In this document: positions 32,465 through 45,146 of the stretch, piece by piece | Layout of the letters: every line of letters begins with the position of its first letter | Numbering within the stretch: position 1 is the first letter of the stretch | Assembly: GCA_009823505.1 (NCBI GenBank) | Contig: VZQC01004720.1 | Location: 229,163-293,162, forward strand | DNA: 64,000 nt | From: Rhizomys pruinosus | Taxonomy: Eukaryota > Chordata > Mammalia > Rodentia > Spalacidae | Reading direction: 5' to 3' | The notes under the pieces: generated by a model | The model's database searches: none | Told to the model about the DNA's origin: nothing | Seen by the model: the letters and a program-made list of their open reading frames with translations, nothing else | Made by a program: the position numbers and the translations under genes

Positions 32465-33796
32465 AAATACAAAGCTCCCTGCTTTTAGAAGAATTGGTCC
32501 AAGATGAACATTGAGTCTGAAAATCTACCTAGTTATCCTCAACTCCATTAAAGAAAAATTTTCTATGAACAAAAGTTGAAAAGCATCAAATCACCCAGAA
32601 ACTAAGGAGAATAGTTCCTTATAACTGAGCAGTGACTTGACCCTTTTGTATTGTAAGGACTAGGGAAAGTCATTAATCTATGGGTCTTCAGTAGAGAAAC
32701 TGAGACTTAAGGAGAGTAGCTTTGCCCATGAGTTGGCTGCAAGTCTGCATCTATTTCCTGAAGCGGGATCTAATTCAGCCCCAACCTGCCTTGGTTTTCT
32801 ATAATTGAGGCTGATTAAGAAATGTTTATGACATATATAAAAAAAAATCAATAAAAAATTTAAGAGAAAAAAAAAACTTTATTCAACCAGCCTGCTGTTG
32901 TGAAGATTTGGATTATTCACTAGGTTCCAAGTATTTTCTGAAAAGCAAAGTCTTCTGATTTGAAGTGTATCTTTGTGCTGTTTCCATAGGCTCTCTTGCA
33001 AGTCCGTTCTCCTGCAGGTTCAGGTAATCATGAGAACCTTAGCTATTATCATTCCATAGCTTTTCTTTCCATTTTTTTGCCAATTCCAATTTGTTCTGAG
33101 CCCTGCAATAAATGAAATAAATAATAAATGAAAAAGCCAGAGGCAACAGCACCATCACCCTGCAGACCCAGGGGATAACCCAAAGGTTGCAGGACGCTCT
33201 CTGCAGAGAAGATGGAAAACAATGTCTCACGGGCCCAATTATTTACTGTAGCTGTTGAAATGAGATGATTTATGGCCATGACAAGGCTGTCCTGGAAATA
33301 GTAGCCAACTGATATAAATTTAGATCTATTATAAAAAAAATCCTTGGACCAGAAAGAGTTCAACTTAAAAAAGAAATTAAATGACTCTGGGTTACTCACC
33401 TGCATCCTGAATTTTATCTACAGAAATTGTATTTGTTATTTAGTGATTACTATATTTTATGACATATTAATTGGTGGATTTTTTTAAACTAAGACTATAA
33501 ACATTTTGTATTTTAGACTTATAAGGACATACCAAATAATTTTTAGTCAGATCATAGGTAAATAGAATGTAAAGTCCAACTTTAATTTTCTGGTATACTA
33601 TATAAATAACCAACATATTTAATGAGCTACGACCATGACAGATAAGAAGGCAAGGGTTAAAATCACAAGATTTTGTTTACTCAAAACAATACCCTATAAG
33701 GTCACACACTGAAATGAGAAATTTAAAGTACTAAAAGGCTGTGTTCATTCCTTTGGATGAATGAAATGAAAAACAAATGGATGAAATGAGAGATTT
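32465..33796. other. No recognised gene or repeat
   Basis: Apparently single-copy. A 118-codon minus frame (33049-33405) has no recognisable domain. A-rich runs occur near 32840-32876. Confidence 0.4.
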
Positions 33797-33810
33797 AAAA
33801 GGCCTAATAG

Positions 33811-34049
33811 GGGCTAGAGAGATAGCCTAGTGGTTAAGAGCACTGAGTGCTCTTGCAGAGGACCCGGGCTCGATCCCCAGCACCCACATGGCGACTGAGA
33901 ACCATCTGTAACTCCAATTCCAGGAGAACTCCAGTTCCAGGGGAATCTGACACCCTCTTCTGACATCCGTGGCATTGCACAACATGGGTGCACAAACCTG
34001 CATGCAGACCGTACATCCATACACATACAAAAATAAATAAAAATTTTAA
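33811..34049 (+). mobile_element. Young B3-derived SINE with 17-bp duplication, 14-bp TSD
   Basis: GGGCTAGAGAGATAGCCTAG, then AACTCCAATTCCAGGAG and AACTCCAGTTCCAGGGG in tandem, GCATGCAGACCGTACATCCA, A-rich tail. The target-site duplication AAAAGGCCTAATAG lies at 33797-33810 and 34050-34063. Confidence 0.96.
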
Positions 34050-34406
34050 AAAAGGCCTAATAGAAGTGCTGATTCCAAGGATGGCCATCAAAAGGAATTC
34101 ACTAAGTCCTAGGAGAGTCCACTACACAAGATTCCCAGGCATAAGCTACAAGGAAAGAGGAGCCAGTATGTGGCAATTGCTTAGAGGAACAGGTTACAAC
34201 ATAGTAAAGATGGTTAAAAGTAAGTTTCTTTTTAAGGTGTATAAAGATGAGTTTAATAAAAACAAACATCCCATATGAATGTATCTAACATATTTGTATT
34301 CTCATGTATAAATGTACAAAAATGCATATATAAATACATATGTATTTACTTATAAAAATATATACCCTCTACTATATATCATATATATTATAAAACATAC
34401 CCCAAG

Positions 34407-34625
34407 GGGAGCCAGAGAGATGATTCAGCAGTTAAGGGCACTTGCTGCTCTTTCAGAGGACTTAGGTTCAAATCCCAACACCCATATAGCAGCTAACAGC
34501 TATCTGTAACTCCAGTTCCAGGGGATCCAACCCCTCCTTCTGCCCTTCACAGGCAGGGTACAACACAACTGCACATACGTTAGTGCAGGCATACAACTCA
34601 TACATATAAATATAAACAGATAATA
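34407..34625 (+). mobile_element. B3-type SINE, older form
   Basis: GGGGAGCCAGAGAGATGATT, GGTTCAAATCCCAACACCC, a single AACTCCAGTTCCAGGGG block and TAAATATAAACAGA tail. It lacks the 17-bp duplication. Confidence 0.85.
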
Positions 34626-34767
34626 ACACGTCTCAAACAACAATCTGGAAAGTAATAATAAGTAAATATAGTTAAACATTTCACAATATTTCTTCCAATA
34701 TCTTACTGGTTCTAGTAATAGCATCAAGATTTAGAAATAAGATAAAGTTTATAGAAATAGAACTGTA

Positions 34768-35060
34768 ACCAGGTAAAACTAGCACTCTGGAGGCTGAGAC
34801 AACAGGATCTCAAGCGAGATTACACAGCAAGACCCTTTCTCAAATGATAAAAAGGGTGAACCAGGCTCTGTACATCGTTCTTCTCAGCACTGGGGAGGCA
34901 GAGGCAGGCAGATCTCTGTGAGATCAAAGCTAGCCCAGTCTGTATAACAAGTTCCAGGCCAGCTGGAGATAAAGAGAGACCCTGTCACCAAAAAAGGAAA
35001 GTAAAAAAGAAAAAAGAAGGAAAGAAATAGAGAAAGTAAGAAGGAGAAAGAAACAGAACT
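34768..35060 (+). mobile_element. Old B1-like monomer followed by a B1 with purine-rich tail
   Basis: 34770-34845 is a diverged B1-like unit (GCACTCTGGAGGCTGAGACA ... GCAAGACCCTTTCTCAAA). 34856-34997 is a second B1 (GGGGAGGCAGAGGCAGGCAG ... GAGAGACCCTGTCACC). A GA-rich tail runs to about 35060. Confidence 0.75.
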
Positions 35061-36758
35061 GAAACCACAAGGGACTGTCCACATTTGGGTTTTATCTGCC
35101 CAGTACCTGGTGCTCAGGAATACAATGAATCGATATTAGCAATATCAGTACAATTACTCCCAGATTCCCAATATTTGACGGTTGTCCTTGTGATTGTCAG
35201 AGACTGTATCCATAGAAAACAGCTCCTTTTCCTTCGTTCCACCACTCTTTAGAATCAACTTTACCATTAGATAAGGTAATAACGCAGTAAGTAAATAAAT
35301 AAAAGAGAATTAACTCTTATTTTCAAAAAAACAGTGACTGGGGGAACACCAAGATTCATGCTCTGTAGAGACGTGGTTCTCAGCATGGAATTGCCTGAGA
35401 AGAATAATTGCTTAAAATGCAAATGCTTGAGCTGGACTTTACCCCTGGATATTCTGCTATAGCTGTTTGGTTACCTGTTGGAATTCTGCATCTTGTAAGT
35501 CTACAGATGCTGCTAAGGCAGATTACTGACAGCAGACATACCAGAGGCAAAGATCCCTAGTTGTTGACTCTTTAAGTATCAATGGGCACAGTCTCTGTCA
35601 CCCACACCTGTTCTTGTGAAGAGCAAACATCAGAAGAAGCTGATTGGGAAGAATGGGTCTCCTCCACCCCACTCTAGGTACAAAGCCAGACAGGAGAGCT
35701 TGAGTAAATCACCCTGCTGCTACATTGGCAGTGAAGCACCATTTGGTGAACAAACTATGGTGCTGGGTGCTACCTACCTTACCCTCAGCTTTAACACATG
35801 ATTACAGGGCATTTGACAGAACCAACTGGTGTTCAGGAAGCACATTGGTGAGGAGTCAATGGATTGCCTTGGGATAATATTAAAAAAAGTGATAATAAGG
35901 CAAGGCATAGTTTTTTTTTCATGGGACTGAAGGGGCAGTCAAGATTATAGTTGAACATTGGTAGGGCAGGGCAGGGATATTATTGATGGAACTAGAAATC
36001 TACATAAGATCAGATAATGAACAACACTAAAAGGCTATTATAGAGGTAGATATAATTCATTTAACACCAGAGCCCCTGAAAGTATTTCAAGCAGGATAAC
36101 CAAGTAGAATGAGTTAAGCTTAAGGAAACTAATCTCAAAGCAATAAAAGTAATGTACTGAAGACATGCGAATTTGAATGTATGAAAATCAGATTCAACCA
36201 ATAAGCTCAATAATTCACTAATTTTGACACATTATTAAGTCATTTAAACAGCCCCAGCCAGTAAACAACTTAGTGAGAGGTTTAAAAAAATAATACTCCT
36301 GTATATGTGCATATGGAGATATATGACTATCTATTCACAGATTAATGTATTTTCAAAGTCCCAACAGAGCCTTTATAAATCAGCATGTTCATGACAAAAT
36401 TTGGCCTATACTCCTAAGGCTTATTCCCAATTCCTTATCTACATCTCATTCATAACGACCAGAGAGATAAGTCTTGGACATTTAACCATTGAATTTAATT
36501 TTAAAGAGAAATTAATTTTAAAATTACTTTGATTTTAAAAACAAAACGATGTCCATATCTTTTTGTCTAGAAAGAGAAGAAAATGTTGAATATAAATACA
36601 AAGAATCCTGCCTTGCCTCCTTGATAACAACATCATCATATATTAAATATCTATTTTTCTTACTAGAATTATAAAATTATTGTGCACAATGCTTAGAGCT
36701 TCCTTGTTTACTATGTTGGTACTGACTAGTGTAATACCTGGTTGCTATACAAGGGATG
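35061..36758. other. No recognised gene or repeat
   Basis: About 1.7 kb of apparently single-copy, AT-rich sequence. Confidence 0.4.
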
Positions 36759-36771
36759 ATTATGAACTATT

Positions 36772-36990
36772 TTTTTTAATACTTTATTTTATGTGAATGA
36801 GTATAGTGCTTGCATGTGTGCAAGTGCACCTGTGTTGTACAAAGCTCACAGAGGTCAGAAAAGGGCATTGGATCCCCTAGAACTGGAGTTATGAACAGTT
36901 GTTAGCTGTCACATGAGTACCAGGAATCAAACCCAGGTCTTCTGAAAGAGCAGCCATTGCTTTTAACCACTGAGCCATCTCTCCAGCCCC
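36772..36990 (-). mobile_element. B3-type SINE with 13-bp TSD, older form
   Basis: The complement starts GGGGCTGGAGAGATGGCTCA and has a single AACTCCAGTTCTAGGGG block. The target-site duplication ATTATGAACTATT lies at 36759-36771 and 36991-37003. Confidence 0.95.
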
Positions 36991-37038
36991 ATTATGAACT
37001 ATTCTTGATTGAATAAATTGTTCCATTCCAGTAGGATG

Positions 37039-37040
<2 letters not shown>

Positions 37041-37111
<71 letters not shown>
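37041..37111. repeat. Compound (AT)n(GT)n microsatellite
   Basis: About 17 AT units then about 18 GT units, an alternating purine-pyrimidine tract of 71 bp. Confidence 0.96.
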
Positions 37112-37112
<1 letters not shown>

Positions 37113-37408
37113 TCTGTTTTCCCTATAAACACATGTGGCCACACTCTTCTTTCCCCTTACACCAGCCCCACAAATATACATTTGTAGACCTCTGGGTCAG
37201 ACAAGGCCCCTGGGACTGTTTCATATATGTGTTATATGAATGCTCGCCTCTAAGAACTGAATAGTCTACATATTTTCATGATCTATTTTATATATACTTA
37301 ATAGACAGCAATTGTAATACCACCTTTTCTCAGTACCTGAAAAGAATATTCTAATTTACAGATTTTGAAAATATTTCTTGGATTACCCAAATAGTGTATG
37401 TTGTATGG

Positions 37409-37533
37409 TTTGTGCATACTTGTACATGTGTCAAAGAATATGGGGTGGGGCTGGAGAGAGGGCTCAGTGATAAGTAGAGCACATTGCTCCTGTAGAAGAC
37501 CCTAGTTCTGTTCCCAGCACCCTCAGTGAGTGG
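37409..37533 (+). repeat. SINE head plus 5' flank, paired with 40776-40900
   Basis: From 37446 it has a B3-like head (GGGCTGGAGAGAGGGCTCAG, GTAGAAGACCCTAGTTCTGT). It shares about 37 bp of sequence upstream of that head (GTGTCAAAGAATATGGGG) with the inverted copy at 40776-40900. It is cut off after CCCTCAGTGAGTGG. Confidence 0.8.
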
Positions 37534-39149
37534 AGGGGAGCTAAGGAGATTAGTATCAGAGTCAATAGACTCCCACCAATCAGTAGAAGATGTACTAATA
37601 TAGAGTAGCTGCTGTAACAAGAAATTCCAAACTTCAGCAGCTTGTCCAATACAAGATGAAACCTCACTCAGTCATGCAAAATCTGGTCTTGGTTAAACAG
37701 CTTTGCCAAGGAACTCTCTTCTATGCTGCCCCTAGAGACACAAACTCCTTCCAACTGATTTAGTCTTCAAATGGTTCCTTCAATTCTCCACCACAGGGAA
37801 GCAAGAGAATAAATGATAAAAGCCTGAGAGATGTTTTATAGGTAAATCCTGGACTAAGTGGATATCAGAAGGGCAAATGTAGAAGGAAAATGCATCAGGT
37901 TTGAGAACACAGCATTGCTCCCACCACAGTTGCCAGTGGATCTCACTAGTGCGTGTTTCCCCCATAGTTATGCCTTAAATCAGTCAAGCACAAACAAAGA
38001 GGCCATATAGAATAGTAGGAGGCTAGCATTAAACTTTATATTAATTATGTTGGGTAGAATTAATTAAATGCATACTCACACACAAATCCCTGGAAATTTT
38101 GTTCCCATCTGAGTTTCAAAAGTCTTCTTTTTCATGAACTTTAACACCAATTTGTTCTGGTAGCCATTCAAAATCAGGCTGATGCATTTTAAACGATTAT
38201 TTTCATAAGAGCCTTCTCCTTTCTCCATTCTAGAAGAGATGACCTTTATAAAAATCTAAGACCTAATCATTTTAGTTAATTCAAAACAGGTGGAAAATAT
38301 CTTATAGGAAGTCATTTGTTATGCACAAGATCAAGCTGAAATGTCATCACCTCTCTGTTCCTCCCTTTCCTTGAGACTTCCTATCCCAGATATAATTAAT
38401 TGGCCCTCATCTGTATTTTCACAGCATTTTATACACACTCGGTTTGAGAATAAATCACATTTCACAGTAGTCATTTAGTTATGTATTTGTCTTCCTGTAG
38501 ACTTGAGTTCTTTGGGTGTGAGGGAGTATATATCTTCAACCCTGTCTCATATGAGAGCCGGCCCTAGTGCCCTGAGATCAATGAAAGAGATAGACAGATC
38601 CGGGATTACAGTGTTAAGAATTGACCAACAGAAGTGTGGCACCAGAGAGCAGCAAAGTGTTTCAAGTGAGAAATAGGGTGCCTGCAGTGCTCAAGAGAAA
38701 ACTGACCTCATCTAAGCCAGAATGTAGCTGGTTTATCTCAAGCTAATATCAAGGAGACCCAACACAGTCATAATGCATAAATCTGCATTATCCAAAATCT
38801 TCCCATTCATTCTGAAGAAATGCTGTTTATAAAACAATCACTACATTCCTTGACATGATAAGAGTCTATATGAAACATCCATAATTTTGTCCTTTGTTTC
38901 CAATTCACCACTCCTAGATTCTGTAGCATAGGACATCAGTTTCTAGAGATACAACTGTAAGAGGTAACTCCCCCAACAGTCCATCATGTCTATAGTTCTA
39001 TCCTTGCACTTGAGGCCTAAGGAATAGTTAACTCGTGGGCTCTAGCCAAACAAGTTTATTAACAGAAATCTAAAATTTGAGGCAGACAATATCCAATATG
39101 CTATCAAATCGATCCAAGAACCAAAGGAGTTCCATTAAACAATATCAAC
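37534..39149. other. No recognised gene or repeat
   Basis: About 1.6 kb of apparently single-copy sequence; no open frame over 62 codons. Confidence 0.4.
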
Positions 39150-39380
39150 AAATACAGCTGGTGTCTATTATACACTGAACAGTCCAGTTGTTATTCTATA
39201 TGCTTTATAAGACTTTTCATTTAATACCCCAAAGAGCTTTATGAAGTGAATAGCCCTATCCCCACTTTACAGATGGTAAAATTGAGATGTGAAGGAGCTA
39301 AATGGCTTGCCTGAAGTTGTAGAAAGCTAGAGTCTGGACCCAGGCAATCTGCCTTCAGAATGCAAGCTCTTAACTTTCTC
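39150..39380 (-). repeat. MIR SINE, nearly full length
   Basis: CCTATCCCCACTTTACAGAT, GGTAAAATTGAGATGTGAAG, GGCTTGCCTGAAGTTGTAG, GGACCCAGGCAATCTGCCTT and a final TGCAAGCTCTTAAC follow the antisense MIR from tail to head. Confidence 0.9.
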
Positions 39381-39887
39381 ACAATCCTGCCAGAAGCCAG
39401 AGACAGGTGGCATCTTAAACCTAACAGGTGTTAGAACAGAAACATAACCCTTTGTTGGCTCAGATGTCTCTACCTTTTATAGACTGGGAGAAAAATATGT
39501 GATAACTTAATAAGAGTAAAAGAGTTTTCTAGAAGTTGGCACTAGAAACTGTCAGAGATACTACACATCAAGATTTCCACTTAACTCATCCCAATTGGAC
39601 ATGTCTTAGTTATGATAATACCTTGTGCATGGTAACTTTAAAATTAATTGCCACTAATAAACAAATGCATGCAAAAAAACTAATGAATGAAAGTGTCTCA
39701 AATGGTTGGAGGGGGGAGCCAAAGAGAAGAAAGATAAGGTGAACAGATCTGAAGTATATTGCATTTCAGCTAAACTGCATTATACTTTTATTCATATAAT
39801 CTGAAAATTAAGATTCTACCTCATTACACTAGATATTATTTGTATCTATTAAGGAAAAGATCTGGTACATGACTCTTGAGTTTTCTT

Positions 39888-39888
39888 C

Positions 39889-39931
<43 letters not shown>

Positions 39932-40082
39932 TTTTTTTTTTTTTTTTTTTGGTCTTTTTGAGACAGTGTCTCCCTGTAGCCCCAGCTGTCCTGGAGACCA
40001 AGCTGGCCTTAAACTCACAGAGATCTGCCTGCCTCTGCCTCCCAAGTGCTAGAATTAAAGGCGTGCACCACCATGCCCAGCA
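39888..40082 (-). mobile_element. B1 SINE with (TTTC)n tail and 16-bp TSD
   Basis: A (TTTC)n/T tail (39888-39951), GAGACAGTGTCTCCCTGTAG, a small deletion around CCTGGAGACCAAGCTGGCCT, ending CACCACCATGCCCAGC. The target-site duplication ACTCTTGAGTTTTCTT lies at 39872-39887 and 40083-40098. Confidence 0.96.
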
Positions 40083-40656
40083 ACTCTTGAGTTTTCTTAT
40101 AGCTCTTTTAAAATAGATTCTATGACTACTTAATCTCATGGCAAAATAATTTCCACAGGGTCTGCACTTTTCCTCCTTATTTTTACATATACCATCCAGA
40201 CAGTTTGAAAATGTGGGTGCAATGTTATATCACCCTAAAGCAATATTTGGGAGCTGATATACACATGTTGAAGAAAGACTGTGTTCACATTAAAGCAGAG
40301 ATTTAAAGTTGCAGAATCAATACTGACATGAGGAAATCATCTTATGAAGATTCCTTTATCTATGAAGACAATCCTGGGCTTTGGACACCTATCATACTTC
40401 AAACCTCACATCTAAGTCACATGTATTTATGCAGCTTATGCTCAACTCATGGAAATTATTGGAATGTTTGTGAATCTCCATAGACCGTTAGTTCTAGACA
40501 TGAGATAATATGGCCAAGATCCCAGAGAATTGACCCCATCATCCATGAGCCTTTAAGGGAGGAGGGTATAAATGGAGGAGGAACATAGAGGTTACATGTA
40601 CCCAAACTACCAAGGCATGTTGAGCCCCAACCCTACTGCTAATCATACTTATATTT

Positions 40657-40900
40657 TTTAAAGATTTATTCTTAATTATCTATACATGTATATAGGTTTG
40701 TACATGTGAGAGAGGGTGCTTGCAGAAACCAGAGCATCAGATCTCTAAAAATCTGGAGTTACAGACAGCTGGGAGCCACTCACTGAGGGCACTAGGAACA
40801 GAACTAGGGTCTTCTACAGGAGCAATGTGCTCTTCTAATCACTGGCCCCTCTCTCCAGCCCCACCCCATATTCTTTGACACATGCACAGGTATACACAAA
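40657..40900 (-). mobile_element. B3-type SINE (40657-40862) with a 5' flank shared with 37409-37533
   Basis: The complement has GGGGCTGGAGAGAGGGGCCA, GTAGAAGACCCTAGTTCTGT, a TAACTCCAGATTTTTAGAGA block and an A-rich end. Positions 40776-40900 match 37409-37533 in inverted orientation, at roughly 90 percent by eye, including sequence outside the SINE. Confidence 0.85.
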
Positions 40901-41151
40901 TCCACAGCTGGAAAAAGTAGAGAGAAGCTCTCATGATCAGGGGTCCTAAGCCACATAAAGAATTTGAATCTGATGGAAACCTGGAAATCTGTTATACCTC
41001 GATCCTGGAATTTAGAAAACGTGTTCATCTTTCTAGTATGCTTCTTGAGAGATAGATCTTGTTTATTTGTTTCTAGGCATTTTTATAGGGTTAAACACAG
41101 TAAGTGTTCATACAAGTTCACCAAAAATTGAACAGAATATTCAGTAAATTA

Positions 41152-41200
41152 CGGAAGGAAGGAAGGAAGGAAGGAAGGAAGGAAGGAAGGAAGGAAGGAA
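41152..41200. repeat. (GGAA)n microsatellite
   Basis: About 12 GGAA units. Confidence 0.96.
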
Positions 41201-41224
41201 AACTCAATTTAAAGAATTCACCAT

Positions 41225-41377
41225 TGCTGGGCGTGGTGGCGCACGTCTTTAATCCTAGCACTTGGGAGGCAGAGGCAGGTGGATCTTTGTGAGTTCAAGG
41301 CCAGCCTGGTCTACAGAGTGAGTTCCAGGATAGCTGGGGCTACAGGGAAACCCTAGCTCGAAAAAGACCAAAAAAAA
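41225..41377 (+). mobile_element. B1 SINE with 14-bp TSD
   Basis: TGCTGGGCGTGGTGGCGCAC to an A-tail. The target-site duplication AAAGAATTCACCAT lies at 41211-41224 and 41378-41391. Low divergence. Confidence 0.96.
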
Positions 41378-41502
41378 AAAGAATTCACCATAAACTAGAT
41401 AGAGAGAGTGAATAGCTCAGCCTCCTGGTTGTTCCTGCCATCTGGACATGAGCCACATAATAATGTCTTCCATTAGTAGAGTGCTTTAGAAGTTACTAGA
41501 CA

Positions 41503-41640
41503 TATAAGCTGGGCGTGGTGGTGCACACCTGTAATCCCAGCACTTGGAAGGCAGAGGCAGGTGGAGTTCAAGGCCAGCCTGGTCTACAGAGTGAGTTCAC
41601 AGACAGCTGGGACACAGGGAGACCCTGTCTCAAAAAAAAA
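41503..41640 (+). mobile_element. B1 SINE with internal deletion and 12-bp TSD
   Basis: GCTGGGCGTGGTGGTGCACA to an A-tail. About 13 bp around GGTGGATCTCTGTGAG are missing. The target-site duplication AGTTACTAGACA lies at 41491-41502 and 41641-41652. Confidence 0.95.
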
Positions 41641-42044
41641 AGTTACTAGACAAGTTCATGTCTTTGAAATTTACATTACATCCATAAAAAGAGGTTGTTG
41701 TGGCAGAAAACAGATACACTGATTCCAAATTTACATATCGGGAAACCTTAGAGACAAAGTAATTTATACAAATTTATACAAATTCACACATTATTGGGCC
41801 GTATTGATAGAAAAAATGACTCCAAGTTCATTTATTATTCCTAGACTACCTTTGTGCTGAGTGTACCTACCCACATATACACGTACATACAATTCCAAAT
41901 GCAGAGTTATAATACTCAATTATCATGATTCACTAGTCACAGTATTCTATAGTCTCCACAAATACTGAATTAGTGAATACTGAAAGAAAAATCATATATA
42001 TATTATATATAATATATATCCCCACAGCAATATTTATTTACTAG

Positions 42045-42301
42045 ATAGATGGTAAATAAAATGAAAGAGATATAGATAGATGATAGATAAATATAGATGA
42101 TAGATTGATAGACGATAGATATAATATATATAGATGATAGATGATATTACAGATAAATATAGATGATAGATATAAATGATATATAGATAGATGGTAGATA
42201 CATAGAGAGATGATAGATGATAGATATAGATAAATATAGATGATAGATATAGATAGATAGATATGATTGGTAGATAGATGATAGATGATATAGATGACTG
42301 G

Positions 42302-42345
<44 letters not shown>

Positions 42346-42377
42346 CAGATAATAGATGGATAGATAGATAAATAGAT
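42045..42377. repeat. Complex (GATA/TAGA)n tract, about 330 bp
   Basis: GATA-type repeat with GATGATAGAT and GATATAGATG variants. The longest pure run is TAGA at about 42302-42345. The 155- and 78-codon minus frames rich in Tyr-Leu-Ser-Ile are products of the repeat and not genes. Confidence 0.95.
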
Positions 42378-42380
42378 ACC

Positions 42381-43504
42381 CAAACAAGAAACCAGTTTCA
42401 GAAATGTTTAGTGACTTGACTGAAGCTACCATTACTGCTGAAAGATGAGATTCAGACCCAATCCCAATGGCCCAGAACCAGAGCTTCTTGCACTGCCCCA
42501 CACTGCCCCCTGCTGTCTTCAGCCTCTGGTCACCTCAGAGGAAACAGGAGTAGAAGATACTTGACCTTGGTCAACTTCATTTGGGTGCTTGTACTTAGGG
42601 GAACTCAAAATTTTGATGCTCTGCACATGTCTGTGGGTGTCTGAGAAAACACTTGCTGTATTGGTTTTGTTTCTGATTAAGTTTTATTGAGTGGATGAAT
42701 TCACAGATGTGGACTTGGAGTGAGGAAGTTTCCATCGCATCACATCATGCTTACATATCTAGAGACGACCTTTCTTCCAGGTCATGTTTTTTGAAAAAGA
42801 GAAGCAGGACCAGATGTGATAACAAGGCTGGTTCACAGGTAGACAACGGTATCTTACATCAGTTTCCCTCTTCAGCCCTCCTCTGGTCTACTGGCTAGAC
42901 AGACATAGCTACTTCTGACATCTGTGTTTGCATTGTCTTTGTAAAACCCCTGGACAGTTAATTAGTGCAGAACTGGAGAGGGAAAGGATCCAGGTCTCTC
43001 TTAGTCTTCTTCATGCATCATCACAAGAAAGGAATTCATATGTCCACAGAGTAGAAGTGTGAGGTATAGTGAGGAACAGATACAGTCAAAGTGGAGGCAG
43101 CAAGTTCCGATTAAACTCTACAGAGAAAGAGCTCTGTTGTGGGGCCATTGAGAGGCCATTCACTTAGACTGGAACATATTCTTTGTGCATGTGCTCTATT
43201 TCTTAGGAAATCACAGACAAGTATGTAATGTATTTAGCATATTTTCCCCAAACTCCCTTACCTTCGTCGTCTTAGCCCACCTCCAATACTGAGGAGACAT
43301 GATTGACTTTGACATCTGAAGGGCACCCCTACAATAATTTTAGACTGGCTAACAAGGCAATGGTGGTGAATCAGAGCCCAGTGTGGAGAAACAAAGCACC
43401 TTCTGCATTGTGCTCTGGGCTAAGTACAGGCCAAGTCCATTGGTCTCTCAATATAGAAGAGTGACCAGGGCGGGTCTCAGAGATAATTGCTGCTATTCAC
43501 AGAG
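42381..43504. other. No recognised gene or repeat
   Basis: About 1.1 kb of apparently single-copy sequence. Confidence 0.4.
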
Positions 43505-43690
43505 CCTCTGCTTTTATCAGAGCCTCTGTTAGGCATGTTTCTCAGAATAAACACTTCATTCTCACAAGAATAAAGCCAAGGATGATGTCATGTCCTTTCC
43601 ATGGTGAAAAAAGTACATTTTAAAAAGGTAAAGTGACTAGCTCAGGGCTACTCAGTCAGGGTCAAAGCTGAGATTAAAGCCCAGACTGCT
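43505..43690 (-). repeat. MIR SINE fragment
   Basis: AAGGTAAAGTGACTAGCTCA, GGGCTACTCAGTCAGGGTCA and AGCTGAGATTAAAGCCCAGA correspond to the antisense MIR core and head. Confidence 0.65.
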
Positions 43691-45146
43691 TAAAGACAAT
43701 GGCCACATTTCTTCCACTCAGGTGCCTTCTCTGGGTACTAGAGAAAAGCATAAATGTGGATCTAAAAATAAGTGAATGGGGTTTCCCAACACTAAAGCAT
43801 TCTAGTGCATTTAATCCTGAAGGCATATAAATGTTCTACTCTGAGAACAGGAACATGCTCGGGTTCTTTCATGAAGAAATTGACCTTCTGGAGAGAGTGT
43901 TTCAATCTATGTGCTTGATAATGTAGACTGGATTTCCATTCTCATTATCACAAATGCAATCATTTGGAAAAAAAAAAGATTCAGTTCCAAAGGTATTAAA
44001 GTACTAGTCTTATTGCTTTAAAGCAGACTTTGGGAACATATCGATTCCATCTTCTGATATATGCATATCAATTTAAAAATTAAATATGAAATAGTGTTCA
44101 GCAAAAGATGCTTATTATTTGGGAAAAAAACACAATAAATTGGGATGTTCCTAGATTACCAAACATTCCTGGATTCCCTCATCCTTACCCAGGCTCATGT
44201 GGAACCCAGCCATTATCACAGGAGAAACACTCACTCAGTGTTTTCAAGGAACAAAACCATCACTTCCACATTCCTGCTCCCTGCCACCCCTAGACTCCTT
44301 ATCCATGAAACCGACAAACAGATACCACTCCTTCACCTCCCAAGTCTTAAGTATTGTATTTTTAAATGATGTACAATTGATTCAGTGCCTTTGAACTTCC
44401 TCTAAATATCCAAACCACTTAGAATCATTAAGATGCTTTCAGAAGGCAGAGAATGTATCCCTCAAGTACTCTGAAAGTTGTCTCTGTCTCACCCTGCCTG
44501 GGTGCCAACTTATGGTTCATTACTGTAAATTATTGACATTGGAAATATTGAATCATGAAGGTGAATTTTGGAAGATTCACCCAACAGGAGATGCCAGACC
44601 ATGTCAGTGAACTGTGACAAGTATTAGTAGAGAAAAATAAAATTCTAGAGTTCTGCAGATGTCCATGTTCTGTAGCAAGAATCATATTGCTATATAGAAA
44701 TACAGAATGGTATTTCTGAAAACAAGATCCACCCTTTCATTTCTTTACCTGAAGTTTCTCATCTCTGAGACATGGCTCCATTCTGACACTAAGTAGTAGT
44801 AACACCAAAGGGTGCAGATGTGGTGGGGGCAGAGGGAGAAGCAACTCACCTGGTAATAGTGAGCCATGCCCATTACCTTGGGCTCCATACGCTGGGGCTG
44901 CCTAATCTGCTGTAGCGAATTGCAGGGGCCAAAGACTCAGAGAGACAGAACTAATCAGGATGCTAATATAAGTCTAGACAGTAAGTTTAAAATTAATAGC
45001 ACAGTTTCCACAAATCACACAAGAAAATTGAAAGCGTTCCACTTATTTATCATTTGTCTATCATGGTAGGACTATGCTAACTTTTACATACATAATTTAA
45101 GTCTTTCAAAATCCTCGTTTGCCTTCATGAGAAAAATATGACAAGG
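43691..45146. other. No recognised gene or repeat
   Basis: About 1.45 kb of apparently single-copy sequence. Overlapping frames at 44108-44394 (61-74 codons) carry no motif. Confidence 0.4.

Noticed and set aside
42034..42501. 155-codon minus-strand open frame rich in Tyr, Leu, Ser, Ile
   Set aside because: It is a translation of the GATA repeat, which lacks stops in this frame.
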